A DNA stretch of 36,740 bases from Bacteroidia bacterium (GCA_030430325.1 JAUIFR010000006.1:1-36740); one strand, 5' to 3'. Shown: positions 1 through 8,236, counted from the stretch's first letter. The notes: generated by a model not told the origin, from the letters alone. Made by a program: numbers and translations.

Positions 1-1
1 G

Positions 2-514
2 AGGCAAGGTAAGGAAAAAACATTAGAGCTATCTAGCACACTTACTCGGTTGCGTACCGAGATCATCTATTGTAAAAAATGCCATAATATTGCCGATCAA
101 GAGATTTGCAGTATCTGTGATTCACCCAGAAGAGATCAACACATACTGTGTGTGGTCGAGTCTCCTCAAGATATCCTGGCTATCGAAAATACCGCGCAAT
201 ACAATGGGCTTTATCATGTATTAGGCGGCGTCATAAGCCCACTAGAAGGAGTTGGCCCTGAAGGGTTAAATATAATGTCTTTACTGGAGCGATTTAAGGA
301 TGAAGGAGGTATTTCTGAATTAATTTTGGCCCTAAGTCCTACTATGGAAGGTGATACGACAGCCTTTTATATTACCAAAAAATTAAAAGATACACCAGTG
401 AAAATAAGCACCATAGCGCGTGGCATCCCCATCGGTGGTGAATTGGAATATACCGATGAGGTCACATTGGGCAGGAGCATTATCAATCGTGTGCAGTACG
501 AATTTGATCGTTAG
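2..514 (+). CDS. recR: Recombination mediator RecR, C-terminal part (5' end outside window)
   Basis: RecR acts with RecO/RecF to load RecA at gaps and is a cytoplasmic DNA-repair protein. The frame is open to the left edge and about 170 of the usual ~200 residues are present, so the real start lies upstream; a TTG at 50 is in frame but falls inside the conserved protein. Visible are the C4 zinc finger (CKKC then CSIC), followed by a Toprim domain with VVESPQD, the strongly conserved LGGVISPLEGVGPE stretch, the PTMEGDTTA segment, and the RecR-specific tail ending in EYTDEVTLGRSI. The N-terminal helix-hairpin-helix is outside the window. The stop is followed by a 53-bp spacer before kmo on the same strand. 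Identification is secure. Confidence 0.95.
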   Translation, partial: RQGKEKTLELSSTLTRLRTEIIYCKKCHNIADQEICSICDSPRRDQHILCVVESPQDILAIENTAQYNGLYHVLGGVISPLEGVGPEGLNIMSLLERFKDEGGISELILALSPTMEGDTTAFYITKKLKDTPVKISTIARGIPIGGELEYTDEVTLGRSIINRVQYEFDR

Positions 515-567
515 TTTTATTTACTCTTTGATTTTTTTATTTTTATCAAAATTTCATCGTATTAATC

Positions 568-1917
568 ATGAAGCAAGTATTAAAAGGCCAAAAAATTGGT
601 ATTATTGGAGCAGGACTGACGGGTTCGCTATTGGCAAATTATATTAGAAAAAGAGGAGCGGATGTCACCATATTTGAAAAAAGACCCGACCCCCGCGAAA
701 AAGGCTACATTGGTGGGAGATCCATCAACCTTGCGCTTAGCCATAGAGGCTGGAATGCTCTTAAAGAAGTAAGTATTGACCAGCGAATACAGCAAATTGC
801 CATCCCGATGAAGGGCCGTATGCTGCATGACGTTAATAAAAATTTAAAATTCCAGGCCTATGGGCAGGCTGACCAAGCCATCTATTCTGTATCAAGAGGC
901 ATGCTTAATATGGAGCTCATTCAAGCTGCTGAAGATGCTGGCGCTCAAATAAAATTCTCAAAATCCTGTAAATCAATTATTAATAATTTAATGGAATTTG
1001 AAGATGGGCAAACAGCGTCCGCGGATATTATCATGGGAGCAGATGGTGCCTACTCGGCAGTCCGGAATCAATTGCAGTTTAAGGATCGCTTTAGTTACAG
1101 CCAACATTATTTGGACCATGGTTATAAAGAACTCAGTATACCCCCGCTAAATGATGACTTTGCACTCGAACCAAATGCCCTACATATTTGGCCCAGAAAG
1201 CAGTTCATGCTCATTGCATTGCCTAATCAGGATAAAAGTTTTACTTGCACGTTATTTCTGCCTTTTGAAGGGAAAAAATCCTTTGAGCAGCTGCAGTCCG
1301 ATCAAGCCATTCTGAGGTTTTTTGAGCGAGAGTTCACTGATGCGCTACCATTAATGCCCACTTTATTAGAAGATTTCCGAGAAAACCCAACATCATCACT
1401 AGTTACCGTGCGTTGCTTCCCTTGGCATAAGGATGGTGCCTTCGTGATTGGTGATGCCGCTCATGCCATTGTACCTTTTTACGGGCAGGGCATGAACGCT
1501 TGCTTTGAGGATTGCCGGTTGCTTAATCAACATCTGGATACTTTCAACGGAAATTGGGAAAGCATGCTATCGAGTTATCAACAATTTAGGAAGCCCGACG
1601 CCGACGCCATATCACACTTGGCTCTTCAAAACTTCCTAGAAATGAGGGATTGGGTGGCCGACGAGCAATTTTTACTAAGGAAAAAAATCGAAGCTCGATT
1701 GCATGAAGAATTTCCAAATGATTGGATTCCTCAATACAGCATGGTCACGTTTACGGACATCCCATATGCTGAGGCGCTGCGCTGCGGCAACAAACAGCTT
1801 AAAATGATGGAAGAGGTGATGCGTATGCCGGATATTAAAACCAACTGGCAAACGATGGACTTATTACCCATCATTGAAAAGTGGAGAGGGGTTCGGCCAG
1901 AGGAGGTTGTAGTTTAA
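568..1917 (+). CDS. kmo: Kynurenine 3-monooxygenase
   Basis: FAD-dependent aromatic hydroxylase converting L-kynurenine to 3-hydroxykynurenine with NADPH and O2, a step of tryptophan catabolism and de novo NAD synthesis. The 449-residue protein starts with the dinucleotide-binding fold IGIIGAGLTG (GAGLTG at residues 14-19), has the KMO signature GRSINLALSHRG near residues 50-61, the GADGAYSAVR motif, and the second FAD motif FVIGDAAHAIVPF (Gly295-Asp296) followed by YGQGMNACFEDC. Length matches soluble bacterial KMO; there is no obvious C-terminal membrane anchor of the mitochondrial type. No other kynurenine-pathway gene is in the window. A 30-bp dispersed repeat begins 2 bp after the stop. 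Confidence 0.93.
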   Translation: MKQVLKGQKIGIIGAGLTGSLLANYIRKRGADVTIFEKRPDPREKGYIGGRSINLALSHRGWNALKEVSIDQRIQQIAIPMKGRMLHDVNKNLKFQAYGQADQAIYSVSRGMLNMELIQAAEDAGAQIKFSKSCKSIINNLMEFEDGQTASADIIMGADGAYSAVRNQLQFKDRFSYSQHYLDHGYKELSIPPLNDDFALEPNALHIWPRKQFMLIALPNQDKSFTCTLFLPFEGKKSFEQLQSDQAILRFFEREFTDALPLMPTLLEDFRENPTSSLVTVRCFPWHKDGAFVIGDAAHAIVPFYGQGMNACFEDCRLLNQHLDTFNGNWESMLSSYQQFRKPDADAISHLALQNFLEMRDWVADEQFLLRKKIEARLHEEFPNDWIPQYSMVTFTDIPYAEALRCGNKQLKMMEEVMRMPDIKTNWQTMDLLPIIEKWRGVRPEEVVV

Positions 1918-1919
1918 AA

Positions 1920-1949
1920 TTTCAATAAATTTTGCATAATATATTGAAA
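1920..1949 (+). repeat. 30-bp dispersed element, copy 1
   Basis: Begins 2 bp after the kmo stop, in sense orientation. Its ends form a 9-bp inverted repeat here (ATTTCAATA at 1919-1927 / TATTGAAAT at 1942-1950), so this copy can fold. It faces copy 2, which lies 11 bp further on. Confidence 0.75.
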
Positions 1950-1960
1950 TAAAAATTATT

Positions 1961-1990
1961 TTTGAATGCAATTAGCAAATTTTATGCATT
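1961..1990 (-). repeat. 30-bp dispersed element, copy 2
   Basis: Minus orientation, overlapping the last codons and stop of the YihY gene. The right half (TTTGCTAATTGCATTCAAA on the minus strand) matches the consensus well; the left end is diverged. Confidence 0.7.
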
Positions 1991-3013
1991 ATTTTTAGGT
2001 GATTTCTTTTTGCCAAAGTAATTTCTCAAGGACCGCCTTTTTCGTATATTTTTAGCTCGAATATACCCTCCTGCCTTCTCGATGCTGGCGTTAAGCTCAA
2101 AACCAAGTAAGATAATTAGAGAAAGAAAGGAGATCCAAATCATAATAGCAATGAGCGCACCTATGGAACCATAAAGCTTATTGTATGTTCCGAAATTATT
2201 GATATAAATCGAAAATCCGAATGAGACGAATATGCTTAAAAACGCAGCCAGCAAGGAACCTACAGAAAAAAACCGCCACCTAATATGTACCGATGGTGCC
2301 AAATAATAAATAAATGAAATCGCGATCAGGAAAATCAAAAGCAATACCATAAATCTTAAAAATTGTAGTAGGTAAACGATGATGTCCTTTTTTAAAATGC
2401 CACTGTCTATGAGTATACCAAGCAGCTGCTCACCTACAATAAGTAGTATTACTGCAGAAATTAAAACAAATGCCAAAATAAGTATAAGCCCTGCGGCAAT
2501 AAATAATGTCCGCAGGAAACCTCTTTTTTCTTTCGTACGATACGAACGATTAAATGCCCGCATCAATGCTCTCATACCATTAGTAGAAAAATACAATGCA
2601 AACAAAAAACCAAATGAGAGTAAGTCTCCTCTTTTTCTGCTTATTATTTCTTCAATGGTTGAGGCAGAAGCATCATAGATCGAATTTGGTAGTATCTGCC
2701 TTAATAATAACAGTATTTCGGAGCTTGAAAGCGCTTCTAAATCACCCTCAAACCCAAGCCAGGCTGCTGGCAAATTCGTATATGGCAATAAAGTAAACAA
2801 AAATAATATGGTGGGAAACAAGGCTAATGTAAAATTAAAAGCTACACCATTGGCTCGAAGTATGATATCTTGCTTTCTTATCTTTTCAAAAAAAATAAGT
2901 ATGATGGCATACAACGATACCTGGCTATTTTTTAGCTTAATACTTTCTAACGTATACAAAAGCCTTTGATACAAAGCTAATTGCTCAACTCGTTCGAATA
3001 GTTTGTGGATCAT
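1982..3013 (-). CDS. YihY/virulence factor BrkB family membrane protein
   Basis: Inner-membrane protein of the YihY/BrkB (formerly 'RNase BN') family; no biochemical role is established for most members. The 343-residue protein shows six strongly hydrophobic segments, the conserved first one around GVAFNFTLALFPTILFLF, and the family-typical YGSIGALIAIMIWISFLSLIILLGFELNA near the C terminus. It ends in a Lys/Arg-rich cytoplasmic tail (KNIRKRRSLRNYFGKKKSP). The start overlaps the end of the thioesterase gene by 29 bp, so it is probably translationally coupled as the last gene of a four-gene operon. The stop codon falls within a copy of the 30-bp dispersed repeat. Confidence 0.88.
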   Translation of the reverse strand: MIHKLFERVEQLALYQRLLYTLESIKLKNSQVSLYAIILIFFEKIRKQDIILRANGVAFNFTLALFPTILFLFTLLPYTNLPAAWLGFEGDLEALSSSEILLLLRQILPNSIYDASASTIEEIISRKRGDLLSFGFLFALYFSTNGMRALMRAFNRSYRTKEKRGFLRTLFIAAGLILILAFVLISAVILLIVGEQLLGILIDSGILKKDIIVYLLQFLRFMVLLLIFLIAISFIYYLAPSVHIRWRFFSVGSLLAAFLSIFVSFGFSIYINNFGTYNKLYGSIGALIAIMIWISFLSLIILLGFELNASIEKAGGYIRAKNIRKRRSLRNYFGKKKSPKNNA

Positions 3014-3416
3014 CCGAATATATATTCAATACTTGATCTAAAAACGAGGGCATTCTGCAAGGCCTTCCTGTGTCCTTTGACAAAAATGCCAATATCGTTT
3101 TTCCTTTATTAATAAGTTCTTTATTTGGGTTATGAATTTCATATTCAAACCCTAGTCGCACACTTGATTTCGCGCTGATCGATGTGGAAATGGTCAGGAG
3201 TTCATCATATTTTGCTGGTTTTATATATTTAGTATAATATTCTAGCACTGGCATGATTATTCCCTGCTCTTCCACTTCTTTATAAACTACTCCTAAACTT
3301 CTAAGCGCCTCAACCCTTGCTACTTCAAAAAATGCCGCATACCTACCATAGTACACAGCTCCCATTTGGTCCGTATCTTCATACCTGACCCTAATGACTG
3401 TTTCATGTCGATACAT
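2985..3416 (-). CDS. Acyl-CoA thioesterase, YbgC/FadM-type hotdog fold
   Basis: Single 4HBT hotdog domain of 143 residues, expected to hydrolyse short- or medium-chain acyl-CoA in the cytoplasm. The N-terminal signature YEDTDQMGAVYYGRYAAFFEV carries the catalytic Asp (YEDTD) and the following Gly/Tyr positions of the YbgC family, then EVARVEALRSLG. The C-terminal beta strand reads GKTILAFLSKDTGRP. The gene begins 9 bp after the stop of the DUF6048 gene and overlaps the following YihY gene, placing it third in a compact operon. The substrate cannot be deduced from the sequence. Confidence 0.9.
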   Translation of the reverse strand: MYRHETVIRVRYEDTDQMGAVYYGRYAAFFEVARVEALRSLGVVYKEVEEQGIIMPVLEYYTKYIKPAKYDELLTISTSISAKSSVRLGFEYEIHNPNKELINKGKTILAFLSKDTGRPCRMPSFLDQVLNIYSDDPQTIRTS

Positions 3417-3425
3417 AATTTATAT

Positions 3426-4076
3426 TTATTTAAAGTTAAGTACGTATTTGACAAATAAGTTAAACGCAGGCACAGTCTTATCAAATGCCCTTCCATAACC
3501 TGGAATAGCATAAACATCAATTGGCATCCGCTCATCATAATCGAGTAGTACCCTAAGCCTAAACTTACCACCTAAATATAGGTTCTTAATAATAGTAGCT
3601 TGCGTTGTAAGTACAAATTCTAACCAATTTGCGCCTAAGTCGTCACCCCCAAAATCCTGCTCCAAGCTTCCCCCAAGCTCACTGTCTAGCCTATAGCTAC
3701 CCTTATCACTAAACATGCTTTGCCCATACCTCAAACCAATTAACAAATCATTGCCTGGAGGAATATTGATAAATTGCACTTTGTAATCAAGCCCGATTCG
3801 TCCGTATTGTCCAACTGATTCATATCTCGTCGCATTTTTATAGGTCCTATTTGGTACAATACTTGCCATTCCCACCTCACCTGTTAGGTAAATTTGCCCA
3901 AACCACATCGCGCCTACTTCCCCCTCATACTTATACCCATCACTCAGAGCTAACTCAGCTAGTTTTAGGTAATCAAAAGCAATCGATACTTGACTCATTA
4001 TTGAGGTTGAGTCATTCGGCTTTGCCAACACCACACCCTGAAGCAAGCTAAAAAGTAATAGCCAACGTATATTCAT
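3426..4076 (-). CDS. DUF6048-type outer-membrane beta-barrel protein
   Basis: 216-residue exported protein. I prefer the ATG at 4076 (MNIRWLLLFSLLQGVVLAKPN), which gives a normal signal peptide; an upstream in-frame ATG at 4103 would add nine residues. The rest is alternating strand-like sequence with many aromatic and glycine residues, ending in FNLFVKYVLNFK, a terminal aromatic typical of outer-membrane barrels. The pairing with an upstream DUF6452-like lipoprotein is a conserved Bacteroidota arrangement as I recall it; the family name is from memory and no function is known. It overlaps the upstream lipoprotein gene by 29 bp. Probably an outer-membrane protein working with that lipoprotein. 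Confidence 0.75.
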   Translation of the reverse strand: MNIRWLLLFSLLQGVVLAKPNDSTSIMSQVSIAFDYLKLAELALSDGYKYEGEVGAMWFGQIYLTGEVGMASIVPNRTYKNATRYESVGQYGRIGLDYKVQFINIPPGNDLLIGLRYGQSMFSDKGSYRLDSELGGSLEQDFGGDDLGANWLEFVLTTQATIIKNLYLGGKFRLRVLLDYDERMPIDVYAIPGYGRAFDKTVPAFNLFVKYVLNFK

Positions 4077-4494
4077 CCGAATAACATGATGTATCACAAT
4101 CATTTAATTCATATCTTTCATTTGAATTGGTCATCTTTAAGTTTTGCGCTTTAAGTTCAATTTTATGATCAACTGTTACGAACGCTTGGTTTTTATATGT
4201 TACTGTAATTGAGTCTAATAATGTACTGTCATGCCCATATTTTATCCATACAGTTGAACAGTTATCCAAGTATAATGGTAATTGAAATCCACTAACTGTA
4301 TCATCGACAACTAACTCAACACTATCTTCAAGCCTAATTGCCTGCCAAACAGCAACAGAGGTATCCTCATTAATAGAAGAATGAAACTTGACTTGTAAAT
4401 AGTTCTCTGTATGCAAAGTACAATCTACGCAGTCTTCCTCACAACTACTTAAACCCAAAATAAGTCCAAAAGCCACCCAAAGGTACCATCTCAT
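4048..4494 (-). CDS. DUF6452-type small lipoprotein
   Basis: 148-residue lipoprotein. The signal peptide MRWYLWVAFGLILGLSSC ends in a lipobox LSSC with the lipidated Cys at 18, followed by acidic residues (EED) and a CVDC pair (Cys22, Cys25). The mature part is beta-rich and has no catalytic motif that I recognise. It is first in a minus-strand operon with DUF6048, thioesterase and YihY genes. The family assignment rests on length, lipobox and neighbour and is from memory. A role at the outer membrane with the adjacent barrel protein is inference. Confidence 0.72.
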   Translation of the reverse strand: MRWYLWVAFGLILGLSSCEEDCVDCTLHTENYLQVKFHSSINEDTSVAVWQAIRLEDSVELVVDDTVSGFQLPLYLDNCSTVWIKYGHDSTLLDSITVTYKNQAFVTVDHKIELKAQNLKMTNSNERYELNDCDTSCYSDEYTLAITF

Positions 4495-4650
4495 ACTATA
4501 AAGTTACAATTATTTAATAAAATTCAAATGCATACAACAGTTTTAACCCGCATCTATATGTAATTTCTTCTTGATTTGTAATCATTGGTTAAAATAATTA
4601 TTTTTTCGAGAAGGTGTAAGAGCACAATTTTAGCTTACTAACAAATATTT

Positions 4651-4680
4651 AATGAATATAATTAGCAAAATATGTTGAAA
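4651..4680 (-). repeat. 30-bp dispersed element, copy 3
   Basis: Minus orientation; near-consensus left part (TTTCAACATATTTTGCTAAT on the minus strand), diverged last two bases. Pairs with copy 4 as an inverted repeat. Confidence 0.8.
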
Positions 4681-4691
4681 TTAATTTGATA

Positions 4692-4721
4692 TATTAACGT
4701 ATTTTGCTAATTTCATGCAAT
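4692..4721 (+). repeat. 30-bp dispersed element, copy 4
   Basis: Plus orientation, 11 bp from copy 3. The shared TTTTGCTAATT core pairs with AATTAGCAAAA of copy 3, giving a stem of about 17 bp with one internal mismatch. Confidence 0.75.
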
Positions 4722-4892
4722 AAAATCCAAAAGAAACCATTCATATTTTCTTACTGATTTAACTCATTTATTGAGTAAATTTTATAATTTTCCATAAACT
4801 AAATTAGCCTAAATAATAGATCATGGCTGATCATCGAACGACTCTTGTTAACGTTCCATGCAATATTTTCATTCCAGTCATAAACAAATGAA

Positions 4893-5762
4893 ATGAAGAA
4901 TTCAATAATATTATTTCTTAGTCTTTTAATTATAACTGAAGCCTTTAGCCAAACTTCTGTTTGGAAAGTAACCGGTGAAGGCAATACCATATACTTTGGA
5001 GGAACCATGCATCGGCTAAGAGATGCCGATATACCCCTTCCAGCTGAGTATGACTTAGCATTTGATAAATCACAAATTATAGTATTCGAAGTAGATTGGA
5101 AAATGCTTAAGGACCCCACTGTTAGGGCTAATATTGTAAAGAAAAGCTGGTATGATAAAGACCCAAAGTATAAAAAAATATTAGATAAAGATGTTTACAA
5201 AGAGTTAAAACGAGCAAGCTGGCAGCATTATACGCTCGGAGCTACTTTGTACAAACATCCTAAGCCCATTATAATAGGTCAATTGATTTCTGCACAAATA
5301 CAGCACGATCTTGGATTTAAAGACAGAGGGGTTGAGGACATTATTTATAAAAAAGCAAAGAAAAAGAAATACAATAAAAAACTCGATCATCTTGAAGGCA
5401 TTTATAGTTCATACGATAAAATCGTCAACTATGGAATTGGTAATGAAAATCTGTATTTAAAGCGAACGTTTGAAGACCTCAAAAACTATGAACATGAAAC
5501 ACTCACCTTGCTAATGGACTGGCGAAAAGGGTGGCATGAAAGTACCACTCAAATACTAACAAGAATGAAAGAAGACCCTCCATTTTATAAAATAATAGTA
5601 AAGGATAGAAACTTAGCTTGGATCAAAAAAATTGACCAGTATTTTCAAACCAAAGCAATAGAATTTATACTAGTAGGAAACGCCCATATGCATGGAGAAG
5701 ATGGACTATTAACACACTATAGGAATAAAGGGTATACCATTGAGCAAATCATTGCAAAATAG
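4893..5762 (+). CDS. TraB/GumN family protein (Tiki-like putative metalloprotease)
   Basis: 289 residues with a signal peptide (MKNSIILFLSLLIITEAFSQ), so exported to the periplasm or cell surface. The TraB/GumN family shows an N-terminal GGTMH motif (His40) shortly after the first strands, an acidic segment IIVFEVDW, and a C-terminal VGNAHMHG (residues 261-268) followed by the typical LLTHYRNKGYTIEQI ending. The family shares a fold with Tiki metalloproteases, but the substrate in bacteria is unknown. The middle is Lys/Tyr-rich (KKAKKKKYNKKLDH). The gene stands alone, divergent from the DUF6452 operon and convergent with Sua5. A 30-bp repeat begins 27 bp after its stop. Confidence 0.85.
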   Translation: MKNSIILFLSLLIITEAFSQTSVWKVTGEGNTIYFGGTMHRLRDADIPLPAEYDLAFDKSQIIVFEVDWKMLKDPTVRANIVKKSWYDKDPKYKKILDKDVYKELKRASWQHYTLGATLYKHPKPIIIGQLISAQIQHDLGFKDRGVEDIIYKKAKKKKYNKKLDHLEGIYSSYDKIVNYGIGNENLYLKRTFEDLKNYEHETLTLLMDWRKGWHESTTQILTRMKEDPPFYKIIVKDRNLAWIKKIDQYFQTKAIEFILVGNAHMHGEDGLLTHYRNKGYTIEQIIAK

Positions 5763-5789
5763 ACATTTTAATTGTAAAAAATACTTAAT

Positions 5790-5819
5790 AATGAATATAA
5801 TTTGCTAATTTCATTCAAT
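5790..5819 (+). repeat. 30-bp dispersed element, copy 5
   Basis: Plus orientation, 27 bp after the TraB stop. Its right end overlaps the last codons and stop of the Sua5 gene on the other strand. The core TTTGCTAATTTCATTCAA is intact. Confidence 0.8.
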
Positions 5820-6776
5820 TTCTCCTGCTTTTCGAATACGTTCATTTATCGCGCGCCCAATGCCATAATTTGGTACGTACTCCATCAAAATAGTAGAAAC
5901 CGAGGCATTATCGATGGTTCGAAGCGCTTTAAACAAATTTTTAGCGGCCTCTTTTAAATCTCCTGATGGAGATAGTACTTCTTGAGGTAATCGGCCATCT
6001 GGCACATATTGCTTTTGGAAACTGATTATTCCAATATCATCTTGATCAAATTTTGGAATCAGCTGCGCGATATCGCCAATAATTACTTTTTTATTTGGAG
6101 CATAATGCTTTTTATGGGCACCTGGTGCAATTTTTATATTTTTTTTAGGAATTATAAGGGGTTTTCCAAGTACTTTTTGTAGAGATTCCTGATCAATTGC
6201 GCCCTCACGAAGCAATATCACCTCACCCTTTTCAAAGTGAATAATAGTAGACTCAATACCAATCTCACACGCACCTCCATCCAAAATATAGGGGATTTTT
6301 CCTCCAAGCTGATCCAACACATGCTGAGATGAGGTCGGACTTATATAGGTAAAGGGGTTAGCGCTTGGTGCTGCAAGCGGAAAGCACAACAAACCTAGTA
6401 ATTCTCTAAATAAATTATGCGATGGCATTCTAATCGCCATGGCTGGTAAACCACTGCAAAGTATATCTGGGATATGATTCTTTCTGGGCAATGTCATAGT
6501 CAATGGCCCTGGCCAAAAGGCCTGTGCAACCTGGTAAGCTTCATCTGGAATATCCTTACAAAGTGTTTCAAGCCAATCGATCGATGCAATATGTGTGATG
6601 AGCGGATCAAAACTGGGCCTATTTTTTACTTGAAATATTTTGGCAATGGCTTCTTCATCAAGGGCATTACCTGCTAGACCATATACCGTTTGCGTTGGCA
6701 CTGCGACTAATTCAGACTTTTTAAGTAAATCTACTGCCCGGCCTACATCCCGGCCGATTTCGGTAGCATACTCCAT
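5811..6776 (-). CDS. L-threonylcarbamoyladenylate synthase, Sua5 type
   Basis: Makes threonylcarbamoyl-AMP from Thr, bicarbonate and ATP for the t6A37 tRNA modification; cytoplasmic. At 321 residues it is the long Sua5 form: an N-terminal YrdC domain (PTQTVYGLAGNA, KNRPSFDPLITHI with the Lys/Arg nucleotide-binding residues, and the APSANPFTYISPT SxN motif), then the PGAHKKHYAPNKKV linker motif and a C-terminal Sua5 domain ending IGRAINERIRKAGEIE. The ATG follows the TAA of the upstream Fe-S gene with no gap (TAAATG), so the two are co-transcribed. The final codons lie in a 30-bp dispersed repeat. Confidence 0.93.
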   Translation of the reverse strand: MEYATEIGRDVGRAVDLLKKSELVAVPTQTVYGLAGNALDEEAIAKIFQVKNRPSFDPLITHIASIDWLETLCKDIPDEAYQVAQAFWPGPLTMTLPRKNHIPDILCSGLPAMAIRMPSHNLFRELLGLLCFPLAAPSANPFTYISPTSSQHVLDQLGGKIPYILDGGACEIGIESTIIHFEKGEVILLREGAIDQESLQKVLGKPLIIPKKNIKIAPGAHKKHYAPNKKVIIGDIAQLIPKFDQDDIGIISFQKQYVPDGRLPQEVLSPSGDLKEAAKNLFKALRTIDNASVSTILMEYVPNYGIGRAINERIRKAGEIE

Positions 6777-8123
6777 TTACTCCGTCTTATTTTGCTCTTC
6801 CTCTTTTAACTCTGCAGCCCAATTAAATCGGTCTGCGGCGCTGAACTTCCATGGCGAAAAGTTATTTTCCACATTTTCAAACATAGCATTCCAAGATGCC
6901 GGAGAGCTCGACTCCTCAAGAGCAGCATAACGGCGAAGCTGTAAAATGATCGAAAGAGGATTAATATTGACCGGACAAGCCTCAACACAAGCATTACAAG
7001 TAGTACAAGCATTCACTTCTTCCGCACTAATATAATCACCTAACAAAAACTTGCCATCTTCCAAGCCTTTGCCTTTGCTAGCTATGCTACTTCCTACTTC
7101 TTCAACTCGGTCCCGGGTGTCCATCATTATTTTGCGAGGAGATAATTTCTTACCCGTAATATTGGCCGGGCATTGCGCTGTGCAACGACCACATTCCGTG
7201 CAGCTGTACGCATCCATGAGGTTCTTCCAGGTCAAATCATTCACATCCTTGGCTCCTAGTCGGGCAATTTCACCTTGCGTTGTATTTTCTTGAGCAATAC
7301 CCAGCATACTCTTTACTTCTGTCGTCACTTCCTCCATATTGACCATCTTACCTTTTGGAGAAAGGTCAGTGAAATAAGTATTCGGGAAGGCCAAAAATAT
7401 GTGGAGATGCTTAGAATAAGTAACATAAACGGCAAACGCCAAAATACCCATGATGTGAAACCACCAAGCCAATCGCTCCACCATTACCAAGGCACCATCG
7501 CTCATCCCAGCAAAAAGCGGCATAAAAAAGCTGCTAAAAAATAAGGTCCCTGTTTCATTATAATGGGCCATACCTCGCTCTTGCAAAAGCTGATCCGTAG
7601 CATTCATGGAGAGTATTGCCAACATAAGTACCGACTCAATCACCAAAATCAAATTTGCATCCAGTGTTGGCCAGCCCTTCATCTCAATTTTTTTGAAGCG
7701 ATCAATACCTAATACATTTCTCCGAATTAAAAATACAATACAAGCTACCAAAACCGCCACTGCAAAAAACTCAAATACATTCATCATCATGCCATAGGCA
7801 CTGCCTAGGAACGGTGCAAACACTCGATGTGTGCCAAGCAACCCATCAATTACAAACTCCAATACCTCGATATTGATGATTAAAAATCCTGCATATATAA
7901 AAAAGTGCAGTATGGCTGGTATTGGCTTTTTAAACATCTTTTTTTGACCAAATGCGATGAGCAACATTTGCATAAGGCGCTCATTGGAGCGTTTTTCGGG
8001 CTTGTAGTCCCTACCTAATTTAATATTGCTTCGAATACGTCCGATTCTTTTAGCCAAAAAGTAACCCGCTACACCAAGTGTGATCAAAAACGCGATTTGT
8101 GATACCCACTGCATAAGTTTCAA
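6777..8123 (-). CDS. Membrane (Fe-S)-binding protein, HdrC/GlpC-like with membrane domain
   Basis: 448 residues. The N-terminal ~240 residues contain several hydrophobic segments (for example IAFLITLGVAGYFLAKRI, and VFEFFAVAVLVACIVFLI), resembling a NarI/DsrM-type cytochrome-b membrane domain. The C-terminal part is a cytoplasmic dicluster ferredoxin domain with CTECGRCTAQCP (Cys308, 311, 314, 318) and CTTCNACVEACP (Cys373, 376, 379, 383), enough for two [4Fe-4S] clusters. Such proteins pass electrons between a membrane quinone pool and a soluble partner. The usual partner carrying CCG (HdrB-like) domains is not the next gene, which is Sua5. The donor and acceptor are unknown. Confidence 0.88.
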   Translation of the reverse strand: MKLMQWVSQIAFLITLGVAGYFLAKRIGRIRSNIKLGRDYKPEKRSNERLMQMLLIAFGQKKMFKKPIPAILHFFIYAGFLIINIEVLEFVIDGLLGTHRVFAPFLGSAYGMMMNVFEFFAVAVLVACIVFLIRRNVLGIDRFKKIEMKGWPTLDANLILVIESVLMLAILSMNATDQLLQERGMAHYNETGTLFFSSFFMPLFAGMSDGALVMVERLAWWFHIMGILAFAVYVTYSKHLHIFLAFPNTYFTDLSPKGKMVNMEEVTTEVKSMLGIAQENTTQGEIARLGAKDVNDLTWKNLMDAYSCTECGRCTAQCPANITGKKLSPRKIMMDTRDRVEEVGSSIASKGKGLEDGKFLLGDYISAEEVNACTTCNACVEACPVNINPLSIILQLRRYAALEESSSPASWNAMFENVENNFSPWKFSAADRFNWAAELKEEEQNKTE

Positions 8124-8206
8124 TAATTGAATGAATAATAAGGCAATTTAACGAAAAAATGCTTGAAGCATCAATTTGTACTTCAAAGTTTTAATTTTTA
8201 GCTTTT

Positions 8207-8236
8207 TTTGAACATATTTTGCTAATTTTATTCAAA
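8207..8236 (+). repeat. 30-bp dispersed element, copy 6
   Basis: Close to consensus with G at column 4, so the ends form TTTGAA...TTCAAA, a 6-bp inverted repeat. In a divergent spacer, 84 bp upstream of the Fe-S gene start. Confidence 0.8.

Larger units (their letters stand above)
4495..4892. other. AT-rich divergent spacer with paired 30-bp elements
   Basis: 398 bp between the divergently transcribed DUF6452 and TraB genes. No coding frame is convincing. It holds two 30-bp elements in opposite orientation (4651-4680 and 4692-4721) that together make a long imperfect hairpin. The remainder is AT-rich and presumably carries both promoters, but no complete TTTG/TAnnTTTG pair was found; a TAACTTTA just upstream of the DUF6452 start is one base off the -7 consensus. 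Confidence 0.6.
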
